Positions 34,776-43,271 of a DNA stretch of 64,000 nt are shown piece by piece. Position 1 is the first letter of the stretch. Each line of letters begins with the position of its first letter. The stretch covers positions 62,001 to 126,000 of the forward strand of contig CAWBVW010000009.1 of assembly GCA_963792365.1 (NCBI GenBank), in the 5' to 3' direction. The notes under the pieces were generated by a model, which was not told where the DNA came from, ran no database searches, and worked only from the letters and a program-made list of their open reading frames with translations. Source of the DNA: JAOUGY01 sp963792365. Its GTDB lineage: Bacteria > Actinomycetota > Acidimicrobiia > Spongiisociales > ZC4RG35. Position numbers and translations under genes: made by a program.

Positions 34776-36959
34776 ATGCGTCTGGTGGTGAACGGCAACC
34801 CTGTCGAGTTCGTCGACGGTGACGACGTTCTGACCGCGGTCATCCGCAACGACACCATCCCCCGAGGGACGCTCTGTGGCGCCGGTGACTGTCCGAATTG
34901 TCTCGCCACCATCGACGGAGTCGCCTACACCCGCATGTGCCGGACCGTCGCGCGACCCGGAATGACGGTCGAACCCCACACCGCCTCGGAATATCCATCG
35001 CTGCCGGACTCCCCCCTGAACCGCCACACCCCGAGTCGCCTGCTCGAAGCCGACGCGGTCGTGGTCGGCGGTGGTGAGACGGGTGCCGCCGCGGCGGACC
35101 GCCTGCGCTCAGAAGGAAAGGACGTCATCAGGTTCGAAGAGATGGCAGGCGAAGCCGTGGCCGGTGTGTACGCGGGGCCCGAGGTGTTGATTCGAACGCC
35201 TGCCGGCATCGTGAGATGCGAGACCCAGGAGGTTGTCGTGGCGACGGGTTCGACGGAGATCCACCCCGTCTGCCCTGGAAACGACCTAGCAGGCATCTTC
35301 ACGCGTGACGCAGCCACTCGGCTGCACGCCGCCGGCGTAGACCTGGGAACGGTGGTGGCGATCGGCGAGCCCCCCGAGGGCGTGGAATGCACGAAGTTGG
35401 AAGGCGAACTCGTACGCATCGAGGGAACCCGTCGGGTTGACTCGGTGGTCGTGCGCGGCATCGACGGTGTCGAGTCGCTGCATCCGGCCGACTCACTATC
35501 GGTGGGACTCGGGCGGATGCCCCGAGACGTCCTCGCCCGGATGGGGTCAGGGCTACCGGTCACGACGGCCGGTGGGGCCGGCCGGCCCGACGAGCTTCCA
35601 CCGCCGCCCGTCGCAGGTGTTGTCTGTCCCTGCTCCGACGTCGCCGTTTCGGACCTCGAGTCCGTGTGGGACCGCGGATTCAGGGAGCTCGAGCTGATCA
35701 AGCGTGCGACACTCGCCGGCACCGGCACGTGCCAAGGAGCGGTGTGCATCCCCCATGTTCGGTCGTTCATGGCGGAACGGGGCGCGCCGACCACATCGTC
35801 GTTCACGGCCCGTCCCCTCGCGCGGCAGTTGACCATGGCAGAGGCCTCTGCCGGCTACTCACTCCCGGCGTTCCGGCGAACCGCCCTCCACGAGGTGCAC
35901 GTGGCGCTGGGGGCGCGGATGGATCGATTCGGTGGGTGGTGGCGGCCGTGGCGGTACGGTGACGTCGCTCGGGAGTACTGGGCGGTTCGCGAGGGTGTCT
36001 CACTCGGCGACGTGGGCACGCTCGGCACGTACATCGTCTCGGGCCCGGATGTCGTCGAGTTCCTCGAGCGGCTGTATCCCACCCGCATCGCAGACCTCGA
36101 ACCGGGACGATCCCGATATGTGCTGAACCTCGCCGAATCCGGTGCGGTGCTCGACGACGGGATGGTCTGTCGTGTCGACGACGCGCGCTTCATCCTCACC
36201 TTCACCTCGGGGGGCGCCAGCTTCGCCGAGGCTTGGATGCGCGATTGGGCGAGCACCTGGGGGACTCGAGTGCACATCCTCGACCGCACACACGCCTGGG
36301 GAGCGATCAACGTCACGGGACCTCTCGCGCGGGAATTGCTCCGCCGTGCAGGCGTCACCGATGCACCCCGCTTCATGCGACACGCGCTGGCGGAAGTTGC
36401 AGGAATCGAGTGCCGCGTCTTTCGCCTGAGTTTCACAGGGGAGGTCTCGTTCGAGCTCCACCACCCTGCGGACCGATCCGTCGAGCTCTGGACCGCGTTG
36501 ATGGCACTGGGTGCCGACTTGGACATCGCGCCCCACGGCATCGACACGCTCTTCACGCTGCGACTCGAGAAGGGCCACATCCTCGTTGGCATGGACACCG
36601 AGGCCGACTCCACCCCGAGCAGGCTCCGGATGGAGTGGGCCGTCAGGCTCGACAAGCCGGACTTCATCGGACGCCAGGCGCTGATCCGCGCCGCAGATCG
36701 CCCGGCCGACAAGCGCCTCCTAGGCATGACGATGAACGGCGATGCGCCAGACGAGGGCGCAATCATCCGGTCCGGATCCGACTACGTCGGCTACGTCACA
36801 TCGTCTCGGTTCTCTCCATCGCTCGGATTCACCGTGATGCTCGGGTGGGTTCGTCTGCGAGATGGAGAGTTGCCCGCCTCGCTGGTGGTCGACGACCGGG
36901 CTGCGGTGATCTCGGAGACGCCCTTCTTCGATCCGGAGGGCTCCCGTGCCCGTGCCTGA
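34776..36959 (+). CDS. soxA: Sarcosine oxidase alpha-like subunit (2Fe-2S, reduced dinucleotide domain, GcvT)
   Basis: A 727-residue protein laid out like the alpha subunit of heterotetrameric sarcosine oxidase. An N-terminal Fer2_4 [2Fe-2S]-like domain (CGAGDCPNC, then C of RMC), a dinucleotide-binding fold (AVVVGGGETGAAAADRLRSEG), a cysteine-rich BFD/SoxA_A3-like segment (VVCPCSDVAVSD...TGTCQGAVCIPH) and a C-terminal GcvT/GcvT_C pair (LGDVGTLGTYIVSGPDVVEF onward) are all present. Characterised SoxA is about 970-1000 residues; the missing length is in the NAD/FAD domain, which looks compressed. It should deliver methylene-THF from N-methyl groups together with SoxB. The next gene overlaps its end by 14 bp. 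Confidence 0.88.
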   Translation: MRLVVNGNPVEFVDGDDVLTAVIRNDTIPRGTLCGAGDCPNCLATIDGVAYTRMCRTVARPGMTVEPHTASEYPSLPDSPLNRHTPSRLLEADAVVVGGGETGAAAADRLRSEGKDVIRFEEMAGEAVAGVYAGPEVLIRTPAGIVRCETQEVVVATGSTEIHPVCPGNDLAGIFTRDAATRLHAAGVDLGTVVAIGEPPEGVECTKLEGELVRIEGTRRVDSVVVRGIDGVESLHPADSLSVGLGRMPRDVLARMGSGLPVTTAGGAGRPDELPPPPVAGVVCPCSDVAVSDLESVWDRGFRELELIKRATLAGTGTCQGAVCIPHVRSFMAERGAPTTSSFTARPLARQLTMAEASAGYSLPAFRRTALHEVHVALGARMDRFGGWWRPWRYGDVAREYWAVREGVSLGDVGTLGTYIVSGPDVVEFLERLYPTRIADLEPGRSRYVLNLAESGAVLDDGMVCRVDDARFILTFTSGGASFAEAWMRDWASTWGTRVHILDRTHAWGAINVTGPLARELLRRAGVTDAPRFMRHALAEVAGIECRVFRLSFTGEVSFELHHPADRSVELWTALMALGADLDIAPHGIDTLFTLRLEKGHILVGMDTEADSTPSRLRMEWAVRLDKPDFIGRQALIRAADRPADKRLLGMTMNGDAPDEGAIIRSGSDYVGYVTSSRFSPSLGFTVMLGWVRLRDGELPASLVVDDRAAVISETPFFDPEGSRARA

Positions 36960-37320
36960 CGTCATCCGCGGCATCCGGGTCGTGGCCGAACCGGCCGCCA
37001 TCGACCGCGTGGTGTGGCCGAGGGGCACGCAGCCCGTGCGCATCGCCCCTGACGACGTGTTCGGGGTCGGCGCCACGGCTGTCGAGGTCGATGACGCCCA
37101 CGCAATCGTGGAGCCGGAATCCATGTTCGCCGGGCTTTGGATCGACCGCCTCGTCGCCGCCGAATGGGTCGCACAGACCGCAGAATGGCTACTCCCGGAC
37201 CACGACGGCGTTGCGCAGGGAATGGTGGCCGCGCTCCCCATCAAGATCCTCATCCACGGTGATCGAGCTCTCGTGCTGGTGCCTGTGAGCCTCGCCCACG
37301 AATTGGAGGCCAGGCTGTGA
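36946..37320 (+). CDS. soxG: Sarcosine oxidase gamma-like subunit
   Basis: A 124-residue protein whose position (between soxA- and soxB-like genes) and general pattern (IRVVAEPAAIDRV, DDAHAIVEPE, a C-terminal ALVLVPVSLAHELEARL) suit a short SoxG-type subunit. Typical SoxG is longer (about 190-200 residues), so this is either a minimal version or a different accessory subunit. The GTG at 36946 overlaps the end of soxA by 14 bp; a second GTG at 36952 is also possible. Assignment relies mainly on gene order. Confidence 0.5.
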   Translation: MPVPDVIRGIRVVAEPAAIDRVVWPRGTQPVRIAPDDVFGVGATAVEVDDAHAIVEPESMFAGLWIDRLVAAEWVAQTAEWLLPDHDGVAQGMVAALPIKILIHGDRALVLVPVSLAHELEARL

Positions 37321-37381
37321 ACGCGTGTGACCGAGTTCTTGGCGAGGCCGCTCGGCCCCCGGCGACAACTTGGCGCGGTTC

Positions 37382-38590
37382 ATGAACGAATTCATCGAAA
37401 CCAAGGTGGCCCTCACCTGGCGAGACATGAAACGCGCCTATGACGTGGTGATCATCGGGGGCGGGGGCCACGGATTGGCCACTGCCTACTACCTGGCCTC
37501 ACGACATGGGATCACGAACGTCGCCGTTCTCGAGCGGGGTTACATCGGATCGGGCAACTCCGGCCGCAACACGACCATCATTCGCGCCAACTACGGGATT
37601 CCTGAGTCGGTGGCGTTCTACCAGCGCTCGCTGGAGCTCTACCAGAGCCTCGAGACCGAGACCGACCGGTGGATCATGCACGCCGAGAAGGGGCTGTTGT
37701 GGATGCATCACACGGAGATGGGAATCCGGGCTGAACGGGCCAGGGCACACATGAACCGAGCATTCGGGGCAGAAACGACCTTTCTGCAACCGGAGGAGAT
37801 CAAGCGTTTGGTGCCGGAGGTGGACCTCGACGGAGGTGGCCGCTATCCCGTGCTCGGCGGTTCCTATCACGTGCGCGGATCGACGGCCCGGCACGACCGC
37901 GTCGTCTGGTCGTACGCAGAAGGCGCGATGAACCGAGGGGTCGACGTGCTGCAGCGGACCACGGCCACCGGCATCCGTCTCGAAGGAGACCGCGTGGTCG
38001 GGGTCGACACCGACAAAGGCTTCATATCCACGAGCACGGTCATGTCTGCGACCGCCGGTCAGACGACGACGATCACGGACATGGTGGGACTGAGGATGCC
38101 GATCCGCACGCATCCGCTGCAGGCCCTCGTGACCAATCACTACCAGCGAACGTTCGATCCCATCGTGGCGTCTGCGGAACTCGCGTTCTATGTCTCACAG
38201 ACGCTTCGCGGCGAGATGCTGATGGGGGCCGAGTGGGATCGCCAACCCAGCTATTCGTACCGTTCGGGGCTCGAGTTCCTCAGGTCGTGCACAGCCAAAG
38301 CGATCATCCTGCTGCCCTTCCTCTCCGATCTGCGGATCCTCCGTCAATGGACTGGCGTGTGCGACATCTCACCGGACTCGTCACCGATCATGGGCATGAC
38401 CGCGATCAATGGGTTCCTGGTGTCAGCAGGCTGGGGGACCTGGGGTTTCAAGGCGATTCCCGCGGGTGGCGAACAGATGGCACAGCTCATCGCCACAGGC
38501 CGGACTCCCGCCCTCATCGCCCCTTTCGGACTCGAGCGCTTTGCGGCCGACCGAATCCTCGCAGACGCCGGTTCGGCCGGGACCCAGTGA
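37382..38590 (+). CDS. soxB: Sarcosine oxidase beta-like subunit
   Basis: A 402-residue DAO-family flavoprotein. FAD binding is shown by YDVVIIGGGGHGLATAYYLA. GSTARHD contains the histidine (about H171 from this start) that carries the covalent FMN in characterised SoxB. SGWGTWGFKAIPAGGEQMA matches the C-terminal family motif. It oxidises the N-methyl amine, with SoxA taking the methyl group to THF and oxygen giving hydrogen peroxide. An ATG at 37382 is used; a TTG at 37370 and upstream frame are also open. soxD follows after 10 bp. Confidence 0.93.
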   Translation: MNEFIETKVALTWRDMKRAYDVVIIGGGGHGLATAYYLASRHGITNVAVLERGYIGSGNSGRNTTIIRANYGIPESVAFYQRSLELYQSLETETDRWIMHAEKGLLWMHHTEMGIRAERARAHMNRAFGAETTFLQPEEIKRLVPEVDLDGGGRYPVLGGSYHVRGSTARHDRVVWSYAEGAMNRGVDVLQRTTATGIRLEGDRVVGVDTDKGFISTSTVMSATAGQTTTITDMVGLRMPIRTHPLQALVTNHYQRTFDPIVASAELAFYVSQTLRGEMLMGAEWDRQPSYSYRSGLEFLRSCTAKAIILLPFLSDLRILRQWTGVCDISPDSSPIMGMTAINGFLVSAGWGTWGFKAIPAGGEQMAQLIATGRTPALIAPFGLERFAADRILADAGSAGTQ

Positions 38591-38600
38591 GGACGCCCCG

Positions 38601-38816
38601 ATGAAACTGTCATGCCCGAACTGCGGAAGACGCTCGGTCGAGGAGTTCCGCTACGGCGAGATCCCGAACGTGCCGGATTCCATCACCGACGTGGACGAAC
38701 GTGACATCGACCGGATCTACATGAAGGCGAATCCGGACGGCACCACGACGGAGGCATGGTTCCACGAGTTCGGCTGCCGTCGATGGTTCCGGGTGGAGCG
38801 CGACACCCGAAAGTGA
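38601..38816 (+). CDS. soxD: Sarcosine oxidase delta subunit
   Basis: A 71-residue zinc-binding subunit. C5 and C8 (CPNC), H55 and C59 (HEFGC) are the expected zinc ligands. The stretches YMKANPDG, EAWFHEFGCRRWF and the ending RDTRK match SoxD closely. The start at 38601 follows soxB by 10 bp. Order here is A-G-B-D, whereas the usual operon is B-D-A-G, so the cluster has been rearranged but keeps all four positions filled. Confidence 0.93.
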   Translation: MKLSCPNCGRRSVEEFRYGEIPNVPDSITDVDERDIDRIYMKANPDGTTTEAWFHEFGCRRWFRVERDTRK

Positions 38817-38887
38817 TCGCTACCGGCACCGCCTCCTCTGCGTCACTACATTCCACGAGTCGGGAACTCCCCACAGATGGCACCTCC

Positions 38888-40918
38888 ATGACCGGCGATC
38901 CGCTCCTCCAACCCTTCCAGTTGAAGCATCTCGAGCTGCGCAACCGGGTGATGAGCACCAGTCACGAGCCGGCCTATGCCGAGGACGCCAAGCCAAAGCT
39001 GCGGTACCAGCTCTATCATGAGGAGAAGGCGAAGGGCGGCATCGCTCTCACGATGTTCGGAGGCTCGACCAACGTCGCCCCGGACTCCCCGCCGGTGTTC
39101 GGTCAGCTCTACGCGGGCAACGACGACATCATTCCCTACTTCCGACAGCTGGCGGATCGGGTCCACGCCCATGGTGCCGCCACGATGTGTCAGCTCACGC
39201 ACATGGGACGACGCACGGTATCCGACGCCGGACCGTGGCTTCCGACCATCTCGGCGTCATCGGTGCGCGAACACTCCCATCGAAGCTTCCCGAAGGAGAT
39301 GGAGGAATTCGACATCCGACGAGTGGTTCTCTCCTTCGGAGACGCCGCTCGCCGATGCAAGGATGGCGGCCTCGACGGCGTGGAGGTGATCGCATACGGA
39401 CATCTGGTGGATCAGTTCTGGTCGCCCCTGACCAACAAGCGATCGGACCGATACGGGGGGGCACTCGAGAACCGTATGCGATTCAGCTTCGAGGTGTTGG
39501 AGGCAATCCGGGACGAGGTGGGCGACGACTTCATCGTCGGTGTCCGCATGTCCGGGACCGAGGACCGAGCCGGTGGGCTCACCCAAGAGGAGTGCACTGC
39601 GATCGCAGTCGCCCTGGCAAAGACCGGGATGATCGATTTCGTGAACGTGATCAGAGGTTGGATCGCCACCGACGAGGCCCTCAGCCATGTGATTCCCGGG
39701 GTCGGGACCCCACTGGGTCCGCACATCCCGGTGGCCGCCGCGATCAAGGAGGCGGTGGGTCTGCCCGTCTTCCACGCAGCTCGGATCGCCGACCTCGCCA
39801 CCGCCCGCTACGCCATCTCCGAGGGCCTGCTCGACATGGTGGGGATGACTCGGGCCCACATGGCGGATCCGCACATCGTCAACAAGCTGATGGCAGGCGC
39901 CGAGGACCGCATTCGCCCTTGCGTCGGAGCCTCGTACTGCATCAACCGCCTCTACCTCGGCCACGATGCGCTGTGCATCCACAACCCGGCCACCGGACGT
40001 GAAGAGACCATCCCCCACGTCGTTTCGAGGACGACCGAGCGCCGTCGGGTCGTGGTGGTCGGCGGTGGTCCGGCGGGTCTGGAGGCCGCACGAGTGTGTG
40101 CCGAACGCGGTCACAACGTGACGCTGTTCGAGGCGTCCGACCGGCCCGGAGGTCAGGTGATCCTGGCAGCGCGAGCGACCGAGCGCCGGCGGGATCTGAT
40201 CGGAATCATCGATTGGCTCGTGTCCGAGTGCCGCCACCTCGGGGTAGACGTGCTGCTCAACACGATCGCAGATGCCGACGGCGTTCGAGATCTGGGTCCC
40301 GATGTCGTGATCGTGGCCACCGGCGGGTGGCCACGAACTTCGTTCCTCACCGAAGGCGAGCATCTGGTCGCTACCACCTGGGACATCATCGGCGGCTCCA
40401 TTGCACCTGCCCAAGGCGATGTGCTCGTCTTCGACGACCACGGGACCGAAGACGCTCTCTCGTGCGTGGAACGCATGATCGGAGCCGGATCGGCGGTGGA
40501 GATCGTCACTCCCGACAGGCACGTGGGCCACGAGGTGACCGGCCTCGCATACCCCTCGTATCTGGCAGTTCTGTACGCCAGCGGAGTGACGATGACCACG
40601 GATCATCGTCTCACCGCGGTTCGAAGATCGGGGGGGCGACTCGAATGTGATCTGTGGAACGACTACACGAAACAGACCGTCACACGCACCGTCGATCAAG
40701 TCGTCGTCGAGAACGGGACGGAACCGATCGCCGAGCTCTACTTCGACCTGCGCGATGACTCGTGCAACGGTGGTGCAGTAGAACTCGATGCGCTTCTCGA
40801 AGGTCGGGGACAGCCTCGCGGTGACGGATTCCAGCTCTTCCGGGTGGGCGACGCCGTCTCGAGCCGCAACATCCACGCTGCGATCTACGACTCCCGACGT
40901 CTGTGCAAAGACCTGTGA
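38888..40918 (+). CDS. Old-Yellow-Enzyme-type N-demethylase (DgcA/N-methylproline demethylase-like)
   Basis: A 676-residue FMN/FAD/iron-sulfur protein of the trimethylamine dehydrogenase/2,4-dienoyl-CoA reductase type. The N-terminal TIM barrel has LQPFQLKHLELRNRV, QLTHMGRR and WSPLTNKRSDRYGG. The iron-sulfur region reads C-x5-C (CVGASYC) then ALCIHNPATGRE, exactly as in DgcA and stachydrine-type demethylases. The C-terminal half is a Rossmann FAD/NAD domain (VVVVGGGPAGLEAARVCAERG). Such enzymes demethylate dimethylglycine, N-methylproline or related amines. The ATG at 38888 was chosen since LLQPFQLKHLELRNRV should be at the very N-terminus. An MFS carrier gene overlaps its stop. Confidence 0.9.
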   Translation: MTGDPLLQPFQLKHLELRNRVMSTSHEPAYAEDAKPKLRYQLYHEEKAKGGIALTMFGGSTNVAPDSPPVFGQLYAGNDDIIPYFRQLADRVHAHGAATMCQLTHMGRRTVSDAGPWLPTISASSVREHSHRSFPKEMEEFDIRRVVLSFGDAARRCKDGGLDGVEVIAYGHLVDQFWSPLTNKRSDRYGGALENRMRFSFEVLEAIRDEVGDDFIVGVRMSGTEDRAGGLTQEECTAIAVALAKTGMIDFVNVIRGWIATDEALSHVIPGVGTPLGPHIPVAAAIKEAVGLPVFHAARIADLATARYAISEGLLDMVGMTRAHMADPHIVNKLMAGAEDRIRPCVGASYCINRLYLGHDALCIHNPATGREETIPHVVSRTTERRRVVVVGGGPAGLEAARVCAERGHNVTLFEASDRPGGQVILAARATERRRDLIGIIDWLVSECRHLGVDVLLNTIADADGVRDLGPDVVIVATGGWPRTSFLTEGEHLVATTWDIIGGSIAPAQGDVLVFDDHGTEDALSCVERMIGAGSAVEIVTPDRHVGHEVTGLAYPSYLAVLYASGVTMTTDHRLTAVRRSGGRLECDLWNDYTKQTVTRTVDQVVVENGTEPIAELYFDLRDDSCNGGAVELDALLEGRGQPRGDGFQLFRVGDAVSSRNIHAAIYDSRRLCKDL

Positions 40919-42159
40919 CCGCACCCGGGTCCTCGCTCATGGCGAGTTCGCGGGCGGTCTTCATCACGCTGACCGTGCTCATGCTCGGCTTTGGTCTCGT
41001 CTCATCGCTTCTCGGCGTGAGAGGGATCGAGGAGTTCTCGGCGACACTCGTGGGGCTGGCCGGGTCGGTCCACTACGCCGGCTTCTTGGCCGGCGCGGTC
41101 GCGATTCCTCGCCTCGTGAGCTCGGTGGGCCACATCCGGGTGTACGGCGCGATCGCCTCGAGTGCGGCCGTGACAGTGTTGGTGTTTCCCTTCGCCTTGA
41201 ACGCCCCGACGTGGGTCTCGATCCGGTTCGTCTTCGGGCTGTGCCTGTCCGGGATGTACATCGTGGCCGAGAGTTGGCTCAACTCGATCGCTTCGAACGC
41301 AACTCGGGGACGGCTGCTCGCCACCTACCTCGTGGTCGTGAACATGGCCGTCGCCGGCGGTCAGTTCCTCTTCTCGCAAACCGGCAGCGCCGGGGTGCTC
41401 CCGTTCGCCGTCGGGTCGGCGCTGATCTCGCTTTCGGTCGTGCCTCTGTCGCTGACCAAAGCGCCGACACCGGCGATTCCGCCGCTCGTCAGCCATCCGC
41501 CGGTGGCGATGGTGATCAGGTCGACGCCGCTTGGACCGGTCACCTCGGCGGTGAGTGGCATCGGCGTCAGCGTGTCGATGGGCATGGGAGCGGCGTATGG
41601 GATCGCCGCCGGTCTAAAGCTCGAACAGGTCGCCACTCTGATCGCGGTCGGGATGCTGGGCGGGGTCGTGCTGCAATGGCCTCTCGGCGCGCTGTCCGAT
41701 CGAATCCCCCGCCGGCGGGTGATCCTGGGGGCAGCGGCGGCTGCGACCCTCTTCGCTCTCCTCGGGCTCGCCTTCGAGCCCGGATCCCTGGGAAGCTTCA
41801 TGGCGTTCGCCCTCTTCACCGCTCTCTCGTTCCCTCTGTATTCGTTGGGCATCAGCCACGTGAATGACGTGATCGATTCCGACATGCAACTGGCGGCGAG
41901 CGGTGTCCTCACGATGGCCTACGGCCTCGGCTCGGTCGTCGGCCCGATCCTGGCCGGCGTGGCATTCGAACAGAGCCCATCGGCATTCTGGATCGTGCTG
42001 GCATCATCGACAGGGGTCCTGGTCCCCTACGCCGCCTACCGACTCCTGCGCATTCCCAGAATCGCGCCCCGGGGCACCCACCGACCCCTCACTCCCGAGC
42101 CCTCCACGACCCTCACCAGCCTCTGGACCGACGACGAGGAGACCGGAACCCAGGGTTAA
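40915..42159 (+). CDS. MFS transporter
   Basis: A 414-residue major facilitator protein with about twelve membrane helices. Motif A-like sequence between helices 2 and 3 is weak, but the second-half loop LGALSDRIPRRRV is a clear MFS motif. The general pattern (MYIVAESWLNSIASNATRGRLLATYLV, ISHVNDVIDSDMQLAASGVLTM) matches the YcaD/UMF-like branch. GTG at 40915 overlaps the stop of the demethylase gene (GTGA); an ATG at 40939 is the alternative. Its last codons (GGA ACC CAG GGT TAA) are supplied by dispersed repeat copy B, so the C-terminus ends TQG. It probably transports a compound handled by the demethylase. Confidence 0.85.
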   Translation: MTAPGSSLMASSRAVFITLTVLMLGFGLVSSLLGVRGIEEFSATLVGLAGSVHYAGFLAGAVAIPRLVSSVGHIRVYGAIASSAAVTVLVFPFALNAPTWVSIRFVFGLCLSGMYIVAESWLNSIASNATRGRLLATYLVVVNMAVAGGQFLFSQTGSAGVLPFAVGSALISLSVVPLSLTKAPTPAIPPLVSHPPVAMVIRSTPLGPVTSAVSGIGVSVSMGMGAAYGIAAGLKLEQVATLIAVGMLGGVVLQWPLGALSDRIPRRRVILGAAAAATLFALLGLAFEPGSLGSFMAFALFTALSFPLYSLGISHVNDVIDSDMQLAASGVLTMAYGLGSVVGPILAGVAFEQSPSAFWIVLASSTGVLVPYAAYRLLRIPRIAPRGTHRPLTPEPSTTLTSLWTDDEETGTQG

Positions 42160-42194
42160 GGACCGTCATTTTGGCGGACTACCGCCCACAGAAC
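42147..42194 (+). repeat. Dispersed 48-bp palindromic repeat, copy B (contains the MFS gene stop)
   Basis: AACCCAGGGTTAAGG followed by a degenerate hairpin (GACCGTC/GGCGGAC) and GCCCACAGAAC. The TAA inside AACCCAGGGTTAAGG at 42157-42159 is the stop of the MFS gene. Two bases in the left hairpin arm differ from the other copies, which weakens the stem. Confidence 0.85.
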
Positions 42195-42249
42195 GAGCCG
42201 CGATCGGGAGTTCGCACAACCTGTCACAGGGGGGCGTCAGGATGCCTGA

Positions 42250-43158
42250 ATGGGATTCACGATCGACCTTCTGAGGCTCGCCAGATCGCAAGGCGGGTGT
42301 GTCAGTCGAAGCCAGCTGATTGCCTCCGGGGTCTCGCCCCGAACCATCGACCGCATGGTCGCCGACGGCCGCGTCGACCGTGCCTTCAGCGACCTGTACC
42401 GGCTCCTTCCTTCGGCGGGTTGGATCGACGACCTCAGGGCAGCGATGGCCGCACTTCCCGGCGCCATCGCCTCGTTTCATTCGGCCGCGTCCTTGCTCGA
42501 GTTGCCCCGAGTGAGGCCGCTTGCGGTGGTCACAGTGCACACCCGCACGACTCACCGATTCCCCGGCGTTCAGATCCGCCGGGCTCACGACCTCGCACCG
42601 GCCCACGTAACCGAAGTGAGCGGGCTTCGATGCACCACCGTGCCGCGCACCGTCTTCGACGTTGCCGCGGTCCTCCATTGGCGCCACGTCGAGGCGATCA
42701 TCCAAGACCTGGTCATCGCCGGACGTCTCGAACTTGCGGACCTCGATCGGCTCGTCGTCGAGCTTGCACGGCGCGGCAAACCGGGGCTGACATCCATGCG
42801 GCGCATCCTCGAGAGGCTGGGCGACGGAACCCACCCGATGACCGAACTGGAGCGCCGCGGGTGGAGGATTCTCGTCCGCGCCGGTCTACCGGAGGGCGAG
42901 CGTGAATTCAGCATCCCGTGGGACGAACATCGTCGGTTCGATTTGGCGTGGCCCGAAGCCAGGCTTGCGATCGAGTGGGACTCGCGCAGATGGCACGGGG
43001 CGTTCGAGCAGATGGACTTCGACCGTCGTCGCGATCGGTCGGCAGCCCTCCACGGCTGGACGATTCTCCGATACACCTGGGACGACGTGACAATGCGTCC
43101 CCGCCTCATCGTTCACGAGACGCGCCGACTCCTCGGTCAGGTCCCTGCTCGTCTCTGA
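42250..43158 (+). CDS. AbiEi-type antitoxin-domain protein with C-terminal DUF559/Vsr-like nuclease fold
   Basis: A 302-residue protein. The N-terminus is a winged-helix AbiEi_4-like domain (CVSRSQLIASGVSPRTIDRMVADGRV), found in type IV toxin-antitoxin antitoxins. The middle is the usual linker (CTTVPRTVFDVAAVL). The C-terminus has PD-(D/E)xK-type residues in RRFDLAWPEARLAIEWDSRRWHG, as in DUF559/Vsr-like proteins, and ends TWDDVTMRPRLIVHE. This architecture is very common in actinobacteria as a stand-alone gene and rarely has a toxin partner. None is present here, so toxin-antitoxin function is doubtful. Confidence 0.75.
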   Translation: MGFTIDLLRLARSQGGCVSRSQLIASGVSPRTIDRMVADGRVDRAFSDLYRLLPSAGWIDDLRAAMAALPGAIASFHSAASLLELPRVRPLAVVTVHTRTTHRFPGVQIRRAHDLAPAHVTEVSGLRCTTVPRTVFDVAAVLHWRHVEAIIQDLVIAGRLELADLDRLVVELARRGKPGLTSMRRILERLGDGTHPMTELERRGWRILVRAGLPEGEREFSIPWDEHRRFDLAWPEARLAIEWDSRRWHGAFEQMDFDRRRDRSAALHGWTILRYTWDDVTMRPRLIVHETRRLLGQVPARL

Positions 43159-43167
43159 GTGCCCTGC

Positions 43168-43239
43168 TGTGGGCTGTTCTGTGGGCTGTTCTGTGGGCTG
43201 TTCTGTGGGCTGTTCTGTGGGCTGTTCTGTGGGCTGTGG
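43168..43239. repeat. 12-bp tandem repeat (TGTGGGCTGTTC, five perfect units plus one degenerate)
   Basis: Five head-to-tail copies of TGTGGGCTGTTC fill 43168-43227 and a sixth ends in TGTGG. The array starts 10 bp after the stop of the AbiEi-like gene and runs directly into dispersed repeat copy C. Its unit contains GTTCTGTGGGC, the exact end of the dispersed repeat, so the array looks like an expansion of that end. Confidence 0.95.
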
Positions 43240-43271
43240 TCCGCCATTTTGGCGGACCTTAACCCTGGGTT
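43224..43271 (-). repeat. Dispersed 48-bp palindromic repeat, copy C (contains the etfA stop)
   Basis: On the minus strand it begins AACCCAGGGTTAAGG, followed by the perfect hairpin GTCCGCC-aaaat-GGCGGAC and CCACAGCCCACAGAAC. The TAA on that strand is the etfA stop. It merges with the 12-bp tandem array, and the hairpin with the neighbouring run could end transcription of both converging genes. Confidence 0.88.

Noticed and set aside
43168..43239. The 12-bp tandem repeats as a CRISPR array.
   Set aside because: The units are head-to-tail without spacers, too short for CRISPR repeats, and no cas gene is present.
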